DNA of 64,000 nt from Desulfosarcina ovata subsp. ovata (GCF_009689005.1 NZ_AP021879.1:2046001-2110000), one strand, 5' to 3'; shown: positions 9,661 to 19,199, counted from the stretch's first letter. Numbers and translations: made by a program. Notes: a model not told the origin generated them from the letters alone.

Positions 9661-9834
9661 TTAGAGGAATCCGGTCGAACCGTAGTCAGGCGCCGCCTTG
9701 ACCAGCGGCGCCATGCGAATAGTAATGATATAAGTGAAAACGGCGACACCGATGATCGGGATCAATACTGAAAAAATAACTGTCGGAATCCCCAAGATGG
9801 TGTAACTTGCCGGTGATATGATCGCAGTTTTCAT
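9661..9834 (-). pseudogene. Truncated N-terminus of a membrane Fe-S oxidoreductase (EMO-like)
   Basis: A 57-codon frame encodes MKTAIISPASYTILGIPTVI, a long hydrophobic segment through TYIITIRMAP, and stops soon after VKAAPD. It resembles the first membrane helix of the large HdrD-like Fe-S membrane oxidoreductases that often follow acyl-CoA dehydrogenase genes. A full-length relative is at 29874-31979. The remaining roughly 650 codons are missing and the CoA-transferase follows after 44 bases, so an internal deletion is likely. It could instead be a genuine small membrane protein, which I think less likely. Confidence 0.5.
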
Positions 9835-9845
9835 TGAGATGCTTC

Positions 9846-11660
9846 TTACTTACTGCCAAAAGCATCTTCGGATATTTGCATCACCGTATCGTCACCGGCA
9901 ATAATGATGTCGGCCTTGGCTAACGTTAACGGAAGCACGGATTTTATAAAATACCGGGCGCTTTTCACTTGACCGTCATAGAAATTCAGATCTTTTTTCT
10001 TGGCACCATCAGATAGCTTGCGGGTCGCCAGGACAGCCCGCCACAAGAGCATCCACGCCATAACCGTATCTCCGGTGACCTCCATGAAGCTGTAGGCATG
10101 CGCGAATGCGCTCATCATATTTTCGGACCGGGCGGTACTGCCGATGGACAACGCCGTTTCTTCCAGTTTGTTGATCGCTTTCTCCACGTCCGCGGCAAGT
10201 GTTTCCAAACCGCCGACGGTTTTTGCGGTTTCAGCCATATCCCGCATCTCTTTGATCAGATCCTTATACGACTGGCCTTTATTCAGCCCCAGCTTGCGAC
10301 CCAAAAGATCCATGGCCTGGATGCCGTTGGTGCCTTCGTAGAGGTGGGTGATCTTGCAGTCACGCAACAGCTGCTCCTGGGGATATTCTTTGGTGTAGCC
10401 GTATCCGCCGAAGATTTGGACCCCCTGGTTGCACACCTCGAAAGACTTGTCGGTCACATACCCCTTGCCAATGGGTGTGAGCACATCGATCAGGCCCTGG
10501 TATTTTTGTTTTTCGTCCGCATCGCTGCTGGTGCGGATTTGATCCTCACACCAGCCGATGTAATAGATGATGCTGCGCATGCCTTCCGTATAGGCCTTCA
10601 TCGAAAGCAGCATGCGCCGAACGTCCGGATGCTGGATAATCGGCACGGGGGGCGCCTCTTTGCTGGTGGCCTGCAGGCTCCGGCCTTGAATCCGCTCCCG
10701 GGCGTAAGCCAGGGCATTCAAGTAGGAGGCGGAGGCGCACCCCAATCCTTGCATGCCCACCTCGAGGCGGGCTTCATTCATCATCACGAACATGGCCCGC
10801 ATCCCCTTGTTTTCCTTTCCCAGTAGTGTGCCGCGGCAGTTGCCTTTACCGCCCAGCGTCAGGGAACATGTGGGACTGGCGTGAATACCCATTTTTTCTT
10901 CGATGCCGGTGCAAACCACATCATTGCGGTCGCCCAGACTGCCGTCATCGTTGACACAGATTTTGGGTACGAGAAACAGTGAGATGCCATCAGTTCCCGC
11001 CGGTGCACCCTCGATCCGGGCCAAAACCGGATGGACAATGTTTTCAACAAGATCATTTTCTCCTGCGGAAATAAAAATCTTGCTACCGCTGATGGTATAG
11101 GTACCGTCGTCATTTTTCACGGCAGCGGTGGTTAACGCGCCCACGTCCGAACCGGCCTCCGGTTCCGTGAGCAGCATGGTGCCGCCCCACTCGCCGCTTA
11201 ACATTTTCTTCAAATAAAGCGCTTTCTGCTTTTCCGTGCCAAAGGTTTCCACCAGCTTGGCGGCACCATGCAAAAGAATCGTGTGGAGCATAAAGGGGTA
11301 ATTGGCCCCGTCAAAGTAATTCATCGCGGCCAATGAAACCGTGGTGGGCATCCCCTGACCGCCCCATTGGGGATCATCACACATGGCAATCCATTCGCCT
11401 TCTTTGAGAAGGTCATATAGCCTTTGGAATGCCTCCGGTACGGTAACCGTTCCGTTTTCAAACCGGCAGCCTTCCTCATCCCCGAGCTTCAACGCGGGCA
11501 ACATCTCTTTAATGGCCAGGGACCGGGCCTCGGAAATAATCAGGTCGACCGTCTTCCGATTAAAATCGGCGAACTTCTCATGCTTGCTTAACTTTTCGAC
11601 CTCCAACTGCTCGTGAAGCACAAAATCCACATCTCTTCGTTCTACAACCAGCTGTGCCAT
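9846..11660 (-). CDS. Acyl-CoA dehydrogenase, large (about 600 residue) type
   Basis: This FAD-dependent enzyme oxidises an acyl-CoA to the 2,3-enoyl-CoA and passes electrons to ETF. The 604 residues include the N-terminal domain, the flavin/substrate segment MLLTEPEAGSDVGALTTAA (about 160-180), the C-terminal helical domain with GGYGYTKEYPQEQLLRDCKI (about 423-443) and an extra C-terminal extension of about 130 residues seen in the DmdC-like subgroup. The glutamate in HLYEGTNGIQA (about 446-456) is the likely catalytic base. It lies 32 bases behind the thiolase gene. Substrate chain length cannot be told. Confidence 0.92.
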   Translation of the reverse strand: MAQLVVERRDVDFVLHEQLEVEKLSKHEKFADFNRKTVDLIISEARSLAIKEMLPALKLGDEEGCRFENGTVTVPEAFQRLYDLLKEGEWIAMCDDPQWGGQGMPTTVSLAAMNYFDGANYPFMLHTILLHGAAKLVETFGTEKQKALYLKKMLSGEWGGTMLLTEPEAGSDVGALTTAAVKNDDGTYTISGSKIFISAGENDLVENIVHPVLARIEGAPAGTDGISLFLVPKICVNDDGSLGDRNDVVCTGIEEKMGIHASPTCSLTLGGKGNCRGTLLGKENKGMRAMFVMMNEARLEVGMQGLGCASASYLNALAYARERIQGRSLQATSKEAPPVPIIQHPDVRRMLLSMKAYTEGMRSIIYYIGWCEDQIRTSSDADEKQKYQGLIDVLTPIGKGYVTDKSFEVCNQGVQIFGGYGYTKEYPQEQLLRDCKITHLYEGTNGIQAMDLLGRKLGLNKGQSYKDLIKEMRDMAETAKTVGGLETLAADVEKAINKLEETALSIGSTARSENMMSAFAHAYSFMEVTGDTVMAWMLLWRAVLATRKLSDGAKKKDLNFYDGQVKSARYFIKSVLPLTLAKADIIIAGDDTVMQISEDAFGSK

Positions 11661-11692
11661 GTTCTTTTCTCCCTATTTATTGTAATTTCGGT

Positions 11693-12943
11693 TTAAATCA
11701 TTTCGATCGCACAGGCCATGGATACGCCGCCGCCGCCGCACAGCGTGGCCAATCCCAACGCCTTGCCGTGTTTTTTCATCGCATGCATCAACGTGACCAT
11801 AATCCGGCATCCGGTTGCCCCGACCGGATGCCCCAGGCCGATACCTGATCCATTAATATTGGTGATCTCACGGTTTAACCCGAGTTCCCGCTCGCAGCCG
11901 ATGTATTGGGAGGCAAAGGCTTCGTTGACTTCCGCCAGTTCAAAGTCAACGATGCTTAGTCCGCTTCGATTCATCAGATCATGCACGGCCGGTACCGGTG
12001 AAAGCCCCATGATGGACGGATGACAGGCGCCTTTGCCCACAGCACGGATGCGAGCCATGGGCCGCAAAGCGAGTTCTTCTGCCTTATCCTCTGACATGAT
12101 CACCATGGCTGCTGACCCATCGTTGATACCGCTGGCGTTGCCAGCGGTGACAGTCCCCGTTTTGGGAACAAAGGCCGGTGGTAATTTACTCAATTGTTCC
12201 ATGGTCAACCCGGGTCGAAAATGTTCGTCTTTATCAAACAAAAAAGGATCCTGCTTGCGCCGCGGCACCGGCACGGCCACGATTTCTTCGGCAAACGAAC
12301 CGTCATTGGTGGCCCTTTCGGCATTGTTTTGGCTACGCAAGGCGACCTCGTCCATCTCCTGGCGGCTGATCCCCAGTTTCTGGGCCACAAACTCGGCGGT
12401 ATGACCCATGATAAATGGTTTGCCGATATATGCATTGGCCGGAGCCATGGTCGTATCCAGGGGGGCATCTTCGGACAGCGGCAAAAGATGCGAACCGCAG
12501 TGCAGCGCATGGATCATTGCATCCACAAAGGTTTGATCCTGAAGCCGTCCTCCCCAACGGGCACACGGTACGGCATAGGGCACACCGGACATATGCTCCA
12601 CACCACCGGCAAGGATGACATCGGCCATGCCGGCCTGGATCATGGCCGCGCCGGAGATTACCGCTTCCATACCGGAGATGCATACGCGGTTGATGGTAAC
12701 CGCCGGGACGCTATCCGGTATCCCCGCCATCAACGCTGCGACCCGGGCCACATTCAGCGTATCGTGATGTTCCAGACAGCAACCGTAGCGGACATCATCG
12801 ATCGCCTCGGAGGCGATGCCCGCCCGTTTAACGGCCTCTTTCATGGTGATGGCGGCCAACGTGGCCCCATTGAGGCTTTTTAGGGTTCCGCCGAAGGCGC
12901 CGATGGCAGTCCGGCAGGCACTTACAATGACAACGTTTTTCAT
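11693..12943 (-). CDS. Acetyl-CoA acyltransferase (thiolase)
   Basis: This 416-residue thiolase cleaves or forms 3-ketoacyl-CoA. The nucleophilic cysteine is in NRVCISGMEAV (about residue 90), the histidine motif is NINGSGIGLGHPVGATG and the second cysteine is in LATLCGGGGVSMA. The start has AAGGAG upstream. It is the first gene of the minus-strand operon with acyl-CoA dehydrogenase, the EMO fragment and the CoA-transferase, consistent with beta-oxidation of a fatty or dicarboxylic acid. Transcription starts in the 215-base region shared with the divergent sigma-54 activator. Confidence 0.93.
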   Translation of the reverse strand: MKNVVIVSACRTAIGAFGGTLKSLNGATLAAITMKEAVKRAGIASEAIDDVRYGCCLEHHDTLNVARVAALMAGIPDSVPAVTINRVCISGMEAVISGAAMIQAGMADVILAGGVEHMSGVPYAVPCARWGGRLQDQTFVDAMIHALHCGSHLLPLSEDAPLDTTMAPANAYIGKPFIMGHTAEFVAQKLGISRQEMDEVALRSQNNAERATNDGSFAEEIVAVPVPRRKQDPFLFDKDEHFRPGLTMEQLSKLPPAFVPKTGTVTAGNASGINDGSAAMVIMSEDKAEELALRPMARIRAVGKGACHPSIMGLSPVPAVHDLMNRSGLSIVDFELAEVNEAFASQYIGCERELGLNREITNINGSGIGLGHPVGATGCRIMVTLMHAMKKHGKALGLATLCGGGGVSMACAIEMI

Positions 12944-13091
12944 GTTGGGCTCCTTTATTGGGTAGCAATGAAGATCGAAGCATTAAATGATTGATAGGCT
13001 GGGAGGAAAGCAGAGACCATGCCATGTTGATATTTACTATAAAACAAGATAGTTGCGATTATTTTGACAACTTACTGCGCCATAGCAAGGT

Positions 13092-13145
13092 TATTTCTGG
13101 ACTATTTGCCAGATATTGACTAATCTGGCAAATAGTCCAGAAATA
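13092..13145. promoter_or_regulatory. Perfect 23-bp inverted repeat upstream of the sigma-54 activator gene
   Basis: The left arm is 13092-13114 and the right arm 13123-13145, with an 8-base spacer; the arms are exact reverse complements. It ends 13 bases before the activator's ATG and covers its leader, in the intergenic space shared with the thiolase operon. There is no T-run after it, so a factor-independent terminator is unlikely. An operator for the activator or its repressor, or an mRNA hairpin near the ribosome binding site, is more plausible. No sigma-54 -24/-12 pair could be found here. Confidence 0.75.
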
Positions 13146-13158
13146 GAAAGGACCCGCC

Positions 13159-14766
13159 ATGAACATCAATGAAAGCGTCTTTTTCCGTGAAGCCACGCTA
13201 AGAATTTGCGGTAGCCTGGATATCGAAAAGGCCATGCAACGATGCCTTCAATACCTGTCGCGCTTTCTTCCGGCCACGCGGCTTTGTTTTCACGTCTATG
13301 ATCGTGCGCTGGGCATTGTGGAAACGATCGCCATGGCCACCACGCAAAACAGCCAGGCCATGGCGCTGCGGACACCACTGGACACCAGGGGCCGGCAACA
13401 GGTGGAAGACCAGCGTTCTTTTCGTACCAAGCTGGTCGAGCGAATGGTCGAAGATGCCGTGGCCGGTCCGGTGGTTCGGCAACTGGGCGTCACCGGTGAC
13501 CTTTCCGGATTGCTGCTTGATCTGGCTCTGGAAGGCAATTTCGTTGGTACCGTGTCCGTATTCAGCGAACCCGACATCAAATTCAACCGCCACCATGTCC
13601 AACTGCTCTCTTTACTCAACGAACCATTTTCCATCGCCTTGGCCAACAGCCTGCGCTACCGGGAACTACAAACTCTTCGGGATAAGCTGGCCGACGATAA
13701 CCGCTATTTCCAGGATGAAATGCAGAAAATCACCGGCCAAGCGGTAGTGGGCGCTGATTTGGGATTGAAAGGGATCATGGACATGGTGCGCCAGGTCGCC
13801 CCCCTTGAAAGTCCGGTCTTGCTTCTGGGAGAGACCGGCGTGGGCAAGGAGGTCCTGGCCAATGCCATCCACAACTTATCCCCTCGCAGCAATGGGCCCA
13901 TGATTCGGGTCAACTGTGGCGCCATTCCGGACACGCTCATGGACAGTGAGCTGTTTGGCCATGAAAAGGGTGCGTTTACCGGTGCCTTTACACGCAAACG
14001 TGGGCGATTTGAGCGCGCCCACAGGGGGACGGTATTTCTGGATGAAATCGGAGAATTGCCGCTTGAGGCCCAGGTTCGTCTGCTGCGGGTGATACAGGAA
14101 AAAGAAATTGAACGGGTGGGAGGCTCAGAAACGATCCGAATCGATATACGGGTCATCGCCGCCACCCACCGTAACCTGGAAAGAATGCTGAACCAAAGCA
14201 CATTCCGGAAGGATCTCTATTTCCGCCTGCGGGTGTTCCCCATTGCCATCCCACCCTTGCGCCATCGACGAGAAGATATCCCAGCGCTGGTTCAGCATTT
14301 TATTCAGAAAAAATCACGGGAAATGAAGTTATTTGTCAAGCCCACACTCTCACCTGGGGCCCTCGACCGATTGCTACAGTACACTTGGCCGGGCAATGCG
14401 CGAGAGCTTGAAAACGCCATCGAACGCGAGCTCATTGTCTGCAAGGGAGGTGTGCTTTCATTCGACGACCTGAACATAAAAAGCAATAAATTTAAACCGG
14501 TGCCGCCCCCCCCCTGCGAATCAAGTCAAGACGAACGTCTTGAATTGGACGCCGTCATGGCCGGTCACATTGGTAAAGTGTTAAAGATGTGCAACGGCCG
14601 GGTTGAAGGCGACAAAGGTGCTGCCCGGTTGTTGAATATTAATCCTTCCACATTGCGAAAAAGGATGAAAAAGCTCGGTATTCCATTCGGCCGCAGGCAT
14701 GTAAGAATGGCCAGGGAAGGGGTTGAACATGGAGAGAAAACAGACACCACCAGACAACGAGGATAA
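13159..14766 (+). CDS. Sigma-54 interaction domain transcriptional activator with GAF sensor
   Basis: This 535-residue enhancer-binding protein starts with a GAF-like sensory domain (about 1-170). The AAA+ domain (about 200-435) has Walker A GETGVGKE, the sigma-54 contact loop GAFTGA, Walker B TVFLDEIGEL and the sensor arginine segments. The C-terminal Fis-type HTH includes GAARLLNINPSTLRKRMKKL. It is divergent from the thiolase operon, which it may control. Its end is 17 bases from the converging nitroreductase gene. Confidence 0.92.
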   Translation: MNINESVFFREATLRICGSLDIEKAMQRCLQYLSRFLPATRLCFHVYDRALGIVETIAMATTQNSQAMALRTPLDTRGRQQVEDQRSFRTKLVERMVEDAVAGPVVRQLGVTGDLSGLLLDLALEGNFVGTVSVFSEPDIKFNRHHVQLLSLLNEPFSIALANSLRYRELQTLRDKLADDNRYFQDEMQKITGQAVVGADLGLKGIMDMVRQVAPLESPVLLLGETGVGKEVLANAIHNLSPRSNGPMIRVNCGAIPDTLMDSELFGHEKGAFTGAFTRKRGRFERAHRGTVFLDEIGELPLEAQVRLLRVIQEKEIERVGGSETIRIDIRVIAATHRNLERMLNQSTFRKDLYFRLRVFPIAIPPLRHRREDIPALVQHFIQKKSREMKLFVKPTLSPGALDRLLQYTWPGNARELENAIERELIVCKGGVLSFDDLNIKSNKFKPVPPPPCESSQDERLELDAVMAGHIGKVLKMCNGRVEGDKGAARLLNINPSTLRKRMKKLGIPFGRRHVRMAREGVEHGEKTDTTRQRG

Positions 14767-14783
14767 GGATACCCTGCCCGCGG

Positions 14784-15743
14784 TTAGAAACGGATCGTCA
14801 CCGGTTTTCGCCAGGCCACGCGCTGATAGGTCTCCGCGGGCCACCCCAGGGCAATCACGGCATAGGGCGTCTCATAATCCGGAATCCCGAGCAGGCGCAC
14901 AATCGATCGATCCCGCCGCATGGCTTCAATGGCAAAGCCGATCAGGCAGGTGCCCAGCCCCATGGCGTGGGCGGCCAGGAGAATATTGCCGGTGGCCAGC
15001 AGGGCATCTTCGGCCGGACATGAGGCATCGTTTTCCGCAGCCACCACCATCCCTGCCGTGGCACCATGAAAAAGAAGATCCCGGCCGTCGTTGGCATGGG
15101 CGGCCAATCCGCGCTGAACAGTAGCGTAATGCTGCCGGTAATAGGTGTCCAGTTCGGGTTTGCCGATCCATTTTAAAATATGGCGCAGCCAGCTCTTTTC
15201 GGCCAGTTGATTGGTTTTGCGGAAAAAATCACCGATCCGGCGGCCCAGTCGGTCGACCATCGCCCGGTCCGGCAGGAGGGTAAAGGTCCATGGCTGACAG
15301 TTGGATCCCGACGGCGCGGTAATCCCCACCTTGACCAGATCCTCCAACAGCGCCCGGTCGACCGGCTGCGCGGAAAAATTGCGGCAGGAACGCCGCGACG
15401 CCATCAGGTTGACCAGTGCTGCTGTATCAAAATGACCATGGGGCAGCCAGCGGGAATCGGCGCGGAAGGTTTGAAATTCAAACTGGGCGGGGTCCACCGC
15501 GTTCACCCGAATGGCCTCGGTGGGACAGACGGCCCCACAGTGGTCGCAACCCATCGACATGTCTCCGCGAACGACCGCCTTGCCATCGGCGATGGCCAAC
15601 GTCTCCTGGGGGCACACGGCAAGACACAGGCCGCAACCGATGCAGCGATCGGGATCGATTTGGGTGCTTACCGGGTCGACTGCAGCGGGTGAATCCGGTT
15701 CAGCGCGTTTTTTTGGCTGAGGCGGCGTGACAGGTGGTTGCAT
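14784..15743 (-). CDS. Ferredoxin-nitroreductase fusion protein
   Basis: The 319-residue protein begins with a two-cluster ferredoxin domain (CIGCGLCLAVCP and CDHCGAVCP, about residues 33-70), followed by an FMN-dependent nitroreductase domain (RRSCRNFSAQPV, ITAPSGSNCQPWTF, and the GLGTCLIG segment). Such proteins pass electrons from ferredoxin to an unknown acceptor. The ATG at 15743 is chosen because it lies four bases after the cupin stop codon and has GGAG upstream; a longer frame reaches further but overlaps the cupin gene. Pieces of this gene's reverse strand recur at 6480-6576. Confidence 0.88.
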   Translation of the reverse strand: MQPPVTPPQPKKRAEPDSPAAVDPVSTQIDPDRCIGCGLCLAVCPQETLAIADGKAVVRGDMSMGCDHCGAVCPTEAIRVNAVDPAQFEFQTFRADSRWLPHGHFDTAALVNLMASRRSCRNFSAQPVDRALLEDLVKVGITAPSGSNCQPWTFTLLPDRAMVDRLGRRIGDFFRKTNQLAEKSWLRHILKWIGKPELDTYYRQHYATVQRGLAAHANDGRDLLFHGATAGMVVAAENDASCPAEDALLATGNILLAAHAMGLGTCLIGFAIEAMRRDRSIVRLLGIPDYETPYAVIALGWPAETYQRVAWRKPVTIRF

Positions 15744-15747
15744 CGCA

Positions 15748-16071
15748 TTACTCCAGATAGTCCTCCCGAACCGGGGAAAACACCTCCAGCGCCTCCGAAT
15801 TCTCGAGGGCCCGGGCCGAATGGGGCACATCGCTGCCGACACACCAGCTGTCGCCCGGTCCCGCCGCGTGGTCGGTGCCGTCGATGGTGAGGACGATGCG
15901 GCCGGAAATCAGCAGACCGGTCTGTTCATGGGAGTGGCGGTGCTCGGGAAGAACGCTGCCCCGGGCCAGTTTAAAGCGCCCCATGAGGGTTTTCTCTCCG
16001 TGAACCAGGGTGGCCAGCTGGACACCGTCGATGAGTTGGCGATAGGTCAGGTCACTTTGTTTTCTGAACAT
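15748..16071 (-). CDS. Small cupin-domain protein
   Basis: The 107-residue protein consists of a single cupin barrel. The metal-binding motif is visible as PEHRHSHEQTGLLISG, and the second half contains PGDSWCVGSDVPHSARA. The start MFRKQSDLTY at 16071 has GGAAACG upstream and overlaps the end of rmuC by 20 bases. It is followed directly by the ferredoxin-nitroreductase gene, so rmuC, the cupin and the nitroreductase probably form one transcript. The substrate or ligand is unknown. Confidence 0.82.
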   Translation of the reverse strand: MFRKQSDLTYRQLIDGVQLATLVHGEKTLMGRFKLARGSVLPEHRHSHEQTGLLISGRIVLTIDGTDHAAGPGDSWCVGSDVPHSARALENSEALEVFSPVREDYLE

Positions 16072-17440
16072 TGGCGTTTCCCTGTTCATCCATGTCGTTT
16101 TCGTCAGTGGCCGGCAATACCTCCGCCGCGTAGGCATCCGGCAAACTTTTGTTGGTTTTCACGCCCAGCGCCCTGAGCTGCTCGGCCCGCCGCACCAGGT
16201 TCCCCCGCCCGGTGGAGAGGCGATCGCGGGCCGTGCGATAAGCGGCCCGGGCCCGATCAAGCTGCCGGCCCACCTCCTCCAGGGCCTCGATAAAGCCGAT
16301 GAACTTGTCGTACAGGCCACCGGCCCGGCGGGCGATCTCCATGGCGTTCTGATTCTGGTCAGCAAAACGCCAGATGTTGTGAACGGTCCGCAGGGTGACC
16401 AGCAGGGTCGACGGCGAAACCAAAATCACATTCTTTCCAAAAGCCTCGCTAAACAACGCACGGTCATGGTCCAGCGCCGTTAAAAAGGCCGCTTCCACGG
16501 GCACGAACATCAGTACAAAATCGAGGGTCTGGATACCGTCCAGATCTTCGTAGTGTTTTTCGCCAAGCCCCTTGATGTGGCTGCGCAGCGATGCCAGATG
16601 GTCCTTCAATGCAGAGGCCCGGATCGATTCATCGGTGGCGGCATGGTAGCGCTCATAAGCCTTGAGGGAGACCTTGGCGTCCACGACAATATCCCGGCCC
16701 TCGGGCAGCCGGACGATCACATCCGGCTGGAAACGGTTGCCGCCGCTGCCCGTCAGACTCACCTGGGTGTCGTATCCCCTGCCCTTTTCCAGTCCGGACG
16801 CTTCCAGAATCCGCTCCAGCATTACCTCGCCCCAGTTGCCCAGGGTTTTTACATCGCCTTTGAGAGCGTTGGTCAGGTTGAGGGCGTCCTGGTCAATGCG
16901 TTCGTTGAGATGTTTCAGATGGGCAATCTCGTTGAACAACGCGGCGCGGTCGCGGGATTCCTTGTCGTAGACATCTTCCACCCGTGTTTTAAAATCACCC
17001 AACTGCTGACGCAGGGGATTGATCAGTCCATCCATCTGGGTTTTGTTGAGGTCGGCAAAGGTTCGCCCCTTTTCCTCCAGGATACGCTCGGCCAGAAGTC
17101 TGAATTCAGCGTTCAGGCGCTCGCGGGCATCGTTTAACAGGGCAATTTTTTCCTGGGCCTGCGAGCGTTCGGCCTCAAGACGCACGTTCAGCTCGGCGAG
17201 CCGCTTTTGCAGATCGATATTCTCCGATTGGAGTGCCGCCTGTTCCTGCCGCGTCACGTCCCATTGCCGGCGCAATTCAGCCAGCCGGTCTTCCAGCCCC
17301 TGTTTTTCCAGCCCGGCAAACCGCACCTCGCTGGCCAGCCGTGCCCGGCAGCGGGAACGGCACACCAGCAGAGTAGTGAAAACCGCCAGCAGCAGGCCAA
17401 CCGCCCCACCGAAAAGGGCTACCAGTTGAGGGTCATCCAT
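16052..17440 (-). CDS. rmuC: DNA recombination protein RmuC
   Basis: This 462-residue RmuC family protein has one N-terminal membrane helix (LVALFGGAVGLLLAVFTTLL), a long coiled coil (about 35-150) and the RmuC nuclease-like domain with WGEVMLERILEASGL, RFQPDVIVRLPEGRDIVVDA and ALTAL-like segments such as AAFLTALDHD. E. coli RmuC limits sequence inversions at inverted repeats. The ATG at 17440, preceded by AGGATG, gives the MDDPQLV start; the longer frame adds an unlikely leader. About 300 bases upstream (17441-17738) I recognise nothing. Confidence 0.9.
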   Translation of the reverse strand: MDDPQLVALFGGAVGLLLAVFTTLLVCRSRCRARLASEVRFAGLEKQGLEDRLAELRRQWDVTRQEQAALQSENIDLQKRLAELNVRLEAERSQAQEKIALLNDARERLNAEFRLLAERILEEKGRTFADLNKTQMDGLINPLRQQLGDFKTRVEDVYDKESRDRAALFNEIAHLKHLNERIDQDALNLTNALKGDVKTLGNWGEVMLERILEASGLEKGRGYDTQVSLTGSGGNRFQPDVIVRLPEGRDIVVDAKVSLKAYERYHAATDESIRASALKDHLASLRSHIKGLGEKHYEDLDGIQTLDFVLMFVPVEAAFLTALDHDRALFSEAFGKNVILVSPSTLLVTLRTVHNIWRFADQNQNAMEIARRAGGLYDKFIGFIEALEEVGRQLDRARAAYRTARDRLSTGRGNLVRRAEQLRALGVKTNKSLPDAYAAEVLPATDENDMDEQGNANVQKTK

Positions 17441-17738
17441 ACAACATCCTGAAAAAACGTTTGTGTCTTGAGAGTTCACCCGTCTTGATGGGTTCAGGTT
17501 ATACGCGAGTTGGCCGGACAAATCCAGCCCGGCCTGAGGAGGATGCAGGGCAAGCGCATTTAATTGAAGGGACGCAAAACCAAATGTATCCTGGAGAAGG
17601 AGATCTCGGTTGGCTCAACGGCAGGAAAAAAAATCACGGGCGAAATTCATTGGCCGCTCCGGCAACGTTGAATGGCGCGGTTCAGGACGTCACCGGCGGT
17701 CGGTGCCTTTGGGTTGAAGAGGGGTCTTGCCTGTAGCC

Positions 17739-18269
17739 TCAGATAAAAACCGTTGTCGTGGAAACCTCATCATCGTCCTGGCCACGGGTCCCGGCTTGCC
17801 TGGTATGCGCGTTCTCGGCAATGAACGACAGCGGCGAGTCGAGACGATGGTTGGCAAAATAATGTTCCAGCGCTGCCTGCACATCGCTGTCATCGTATAA
17901 ACCGGTGGAGCTCATGGCCGCGGCCTGACGCACCGACGCATCCGGATCATAGAGTCCGCTGATGACCGCGTCCTTGGCATCGCGCCAGCGCATCAAGCCC
18001 AGGCTGACCAGGGCCCATTTGCGCACGGATGGAATCTTTGACCAGAGCACATAATCCGAAAGACGCATGCCCGCACCGGCCGGATTGGCTTTCAGTACAT
18101 CGATGACCGCTTCGCGCACACAGTAACGAATGGTCCGCACCGCCAGTGCGCAAAGGGCATCCATCACCTGTGAATCATCGACAAACGCCGACAGACGCCG
18201 CACCGCCGTGATGGTTCGATGGGTATCCTCCGGATCGATCAATTGGCTGATTAAGAATTGAAGCTTCAT
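17739..18269 (-). CDS. HEAT-like repeat protein of unknown function
   Basis: The 176-residue protein consists largely of helical HEAT/PBS-lyase-like repeats, for example AVRTIRYCVREAVIDVLKAN, SVRKWALVSLGLMRWRDA and SVRQAAAMSSTGLYDD. Such repeats usually mediate protein binding. The start MKLQFLISQL at 18269 has GGAG upstream. No catalytic motif is visible. It is followed upstream on the same strand by a Crp/Fnr regulator across a 228-base gap, but no functional link is evident. Confidence 0.65.
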   Translation of the reverse strand: MKLQFLISQLIDPEDTHRTITAVRRLSAFVDDSQVMDALCALAVRTIRYCVREAVIDVLKANPAGAGMRLSDYVLWSKIPSVRKWALVSLGLMRWRDAKDAVISGLYDPDASVRQAAAMSSTGLYDDSDVQAALEHYFANHRLDSPLSFIAENAHTRQAGTRGQDDDEVSTTTVFI

Positions 18270-18497
18270 GGGTTCGCTCCTTTCATGAAAAGGTGCGTGA
18301 ATGATCCTGGGCATAACACGGGTAGCTGAAAAAGGGTCGCCGGCAGATGGGCACAAGAAACATATCGGTTCTGATTTATGGACTAAGTGTAACGCCAGGG
18401 CGGGATCAATGATGTGACCGACCTCACACTTTGTCGGAACAAACGCCGGTTCGACAAAGAGGCCACGATACAGCCGGCCGATGGAAGGGGAACGGTA

Positions 18498-19133
18498 TTA
18501 AAAGTTGAAAGGCAGTTTTTTCTTTATTCTCATGCGGCCTTTATCCTTGACAACAAAGCCACCATCGACCAGTTCGTTGTAAATGCGGCAGACGGTTTCC
18601 CGGGATGAGCCGACCATATCGGCAAGATCCTGCTGGGTCAGTTTCTCTTCGATGATTCCATCAGCATTCTGGCTTTCGGTGAGCAGACGGGCCAGGCGAC
18701 CGTAGACGTCCAGAAAGGCCAGTTCCTCGATTTGCTGGGTGGCCTTTCTGAGTTTGTCCAGGAGGGTACCGATCACATTGCGGTAGAGTTCGGGATGCGC
18801 ATCGGCAAAATCGAAAAACGCCTTGCGGGGCAGGATCAGCAGGATGCACTGTGTTTTGGTGATGACAGTAGCACAACGGGTACGACGGTCAAGAAGACTC
18901 ATTTCGCCGAAATAGTCGTCAGGCGCGAAACGATTGACGACAAACTGGCGGCCCGAATCATCACTGCGCAAGGCCTGGGCCTTGCCCGCCAGCAGCACAT
19001 AGAGGCAATCGGTCTCATCGCCCTCGTTGATCACCAGCGTGTTTTTCGGAACCGTCCGCTCCAAGCAGATGGACTCCAGCCGGGCAATCTGCTGCGGTTC
19101 GAGATTCGAAAAGAGGGCGACCCGTTCAAGCAT
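18498..19133 (-). CDS. Crp/Fnr family transcription regulator
   Basis: The 211-residue regulator has an N-terminal cyclic-nucleotide-binding-type barrel (about 5-120, with DETDCLYVLLAGKAQ and DYFGEMSLLDRRTRC), a dimerization helix and a C-terminal winged HTH with the recognition helix in GSSRETVCRIYNELVDGG. The FGEMSLLDRRTRCATV segment resembles a phosphate-binding cassette, so a nucleotide ligand is possible. There is no N-terminal cysteine cluster of an Fnr oxygen sensor. The target genes are unknown. Confidence 0.88.
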   Translation of the reverse strand: MLERVALFSNLEPQQIARLESICLERTVPKNTLVINEGDETDCLYVLLAGKAQALRSDDSGRQFVVNRFAPDDYFGEMSLLDRRTRCATVITKTQCILLILPRKAFFDFADAHPELYRNVIGTLLDKLRKATQQIEELAFLDVYGRLARLLTESQNADGIIEEKLTQQDLADMVGSSRETVCRIYNELVDGGFVVKDKGRMRIKKKLPFNF

Positions 19134-19199
19134 TGGTTTTCCCCCTTATGGGTACAATAATCACCACGCCCCATTGGCACACGAAAGACGGAAAGAGAT

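Noticed and set aside
13092..13145. Inverted repeat as a terminator of a transcript entering the activator gene
   Set aside because: No T-run follows and no gene on the plus strand lies upstream within the intergenic space.
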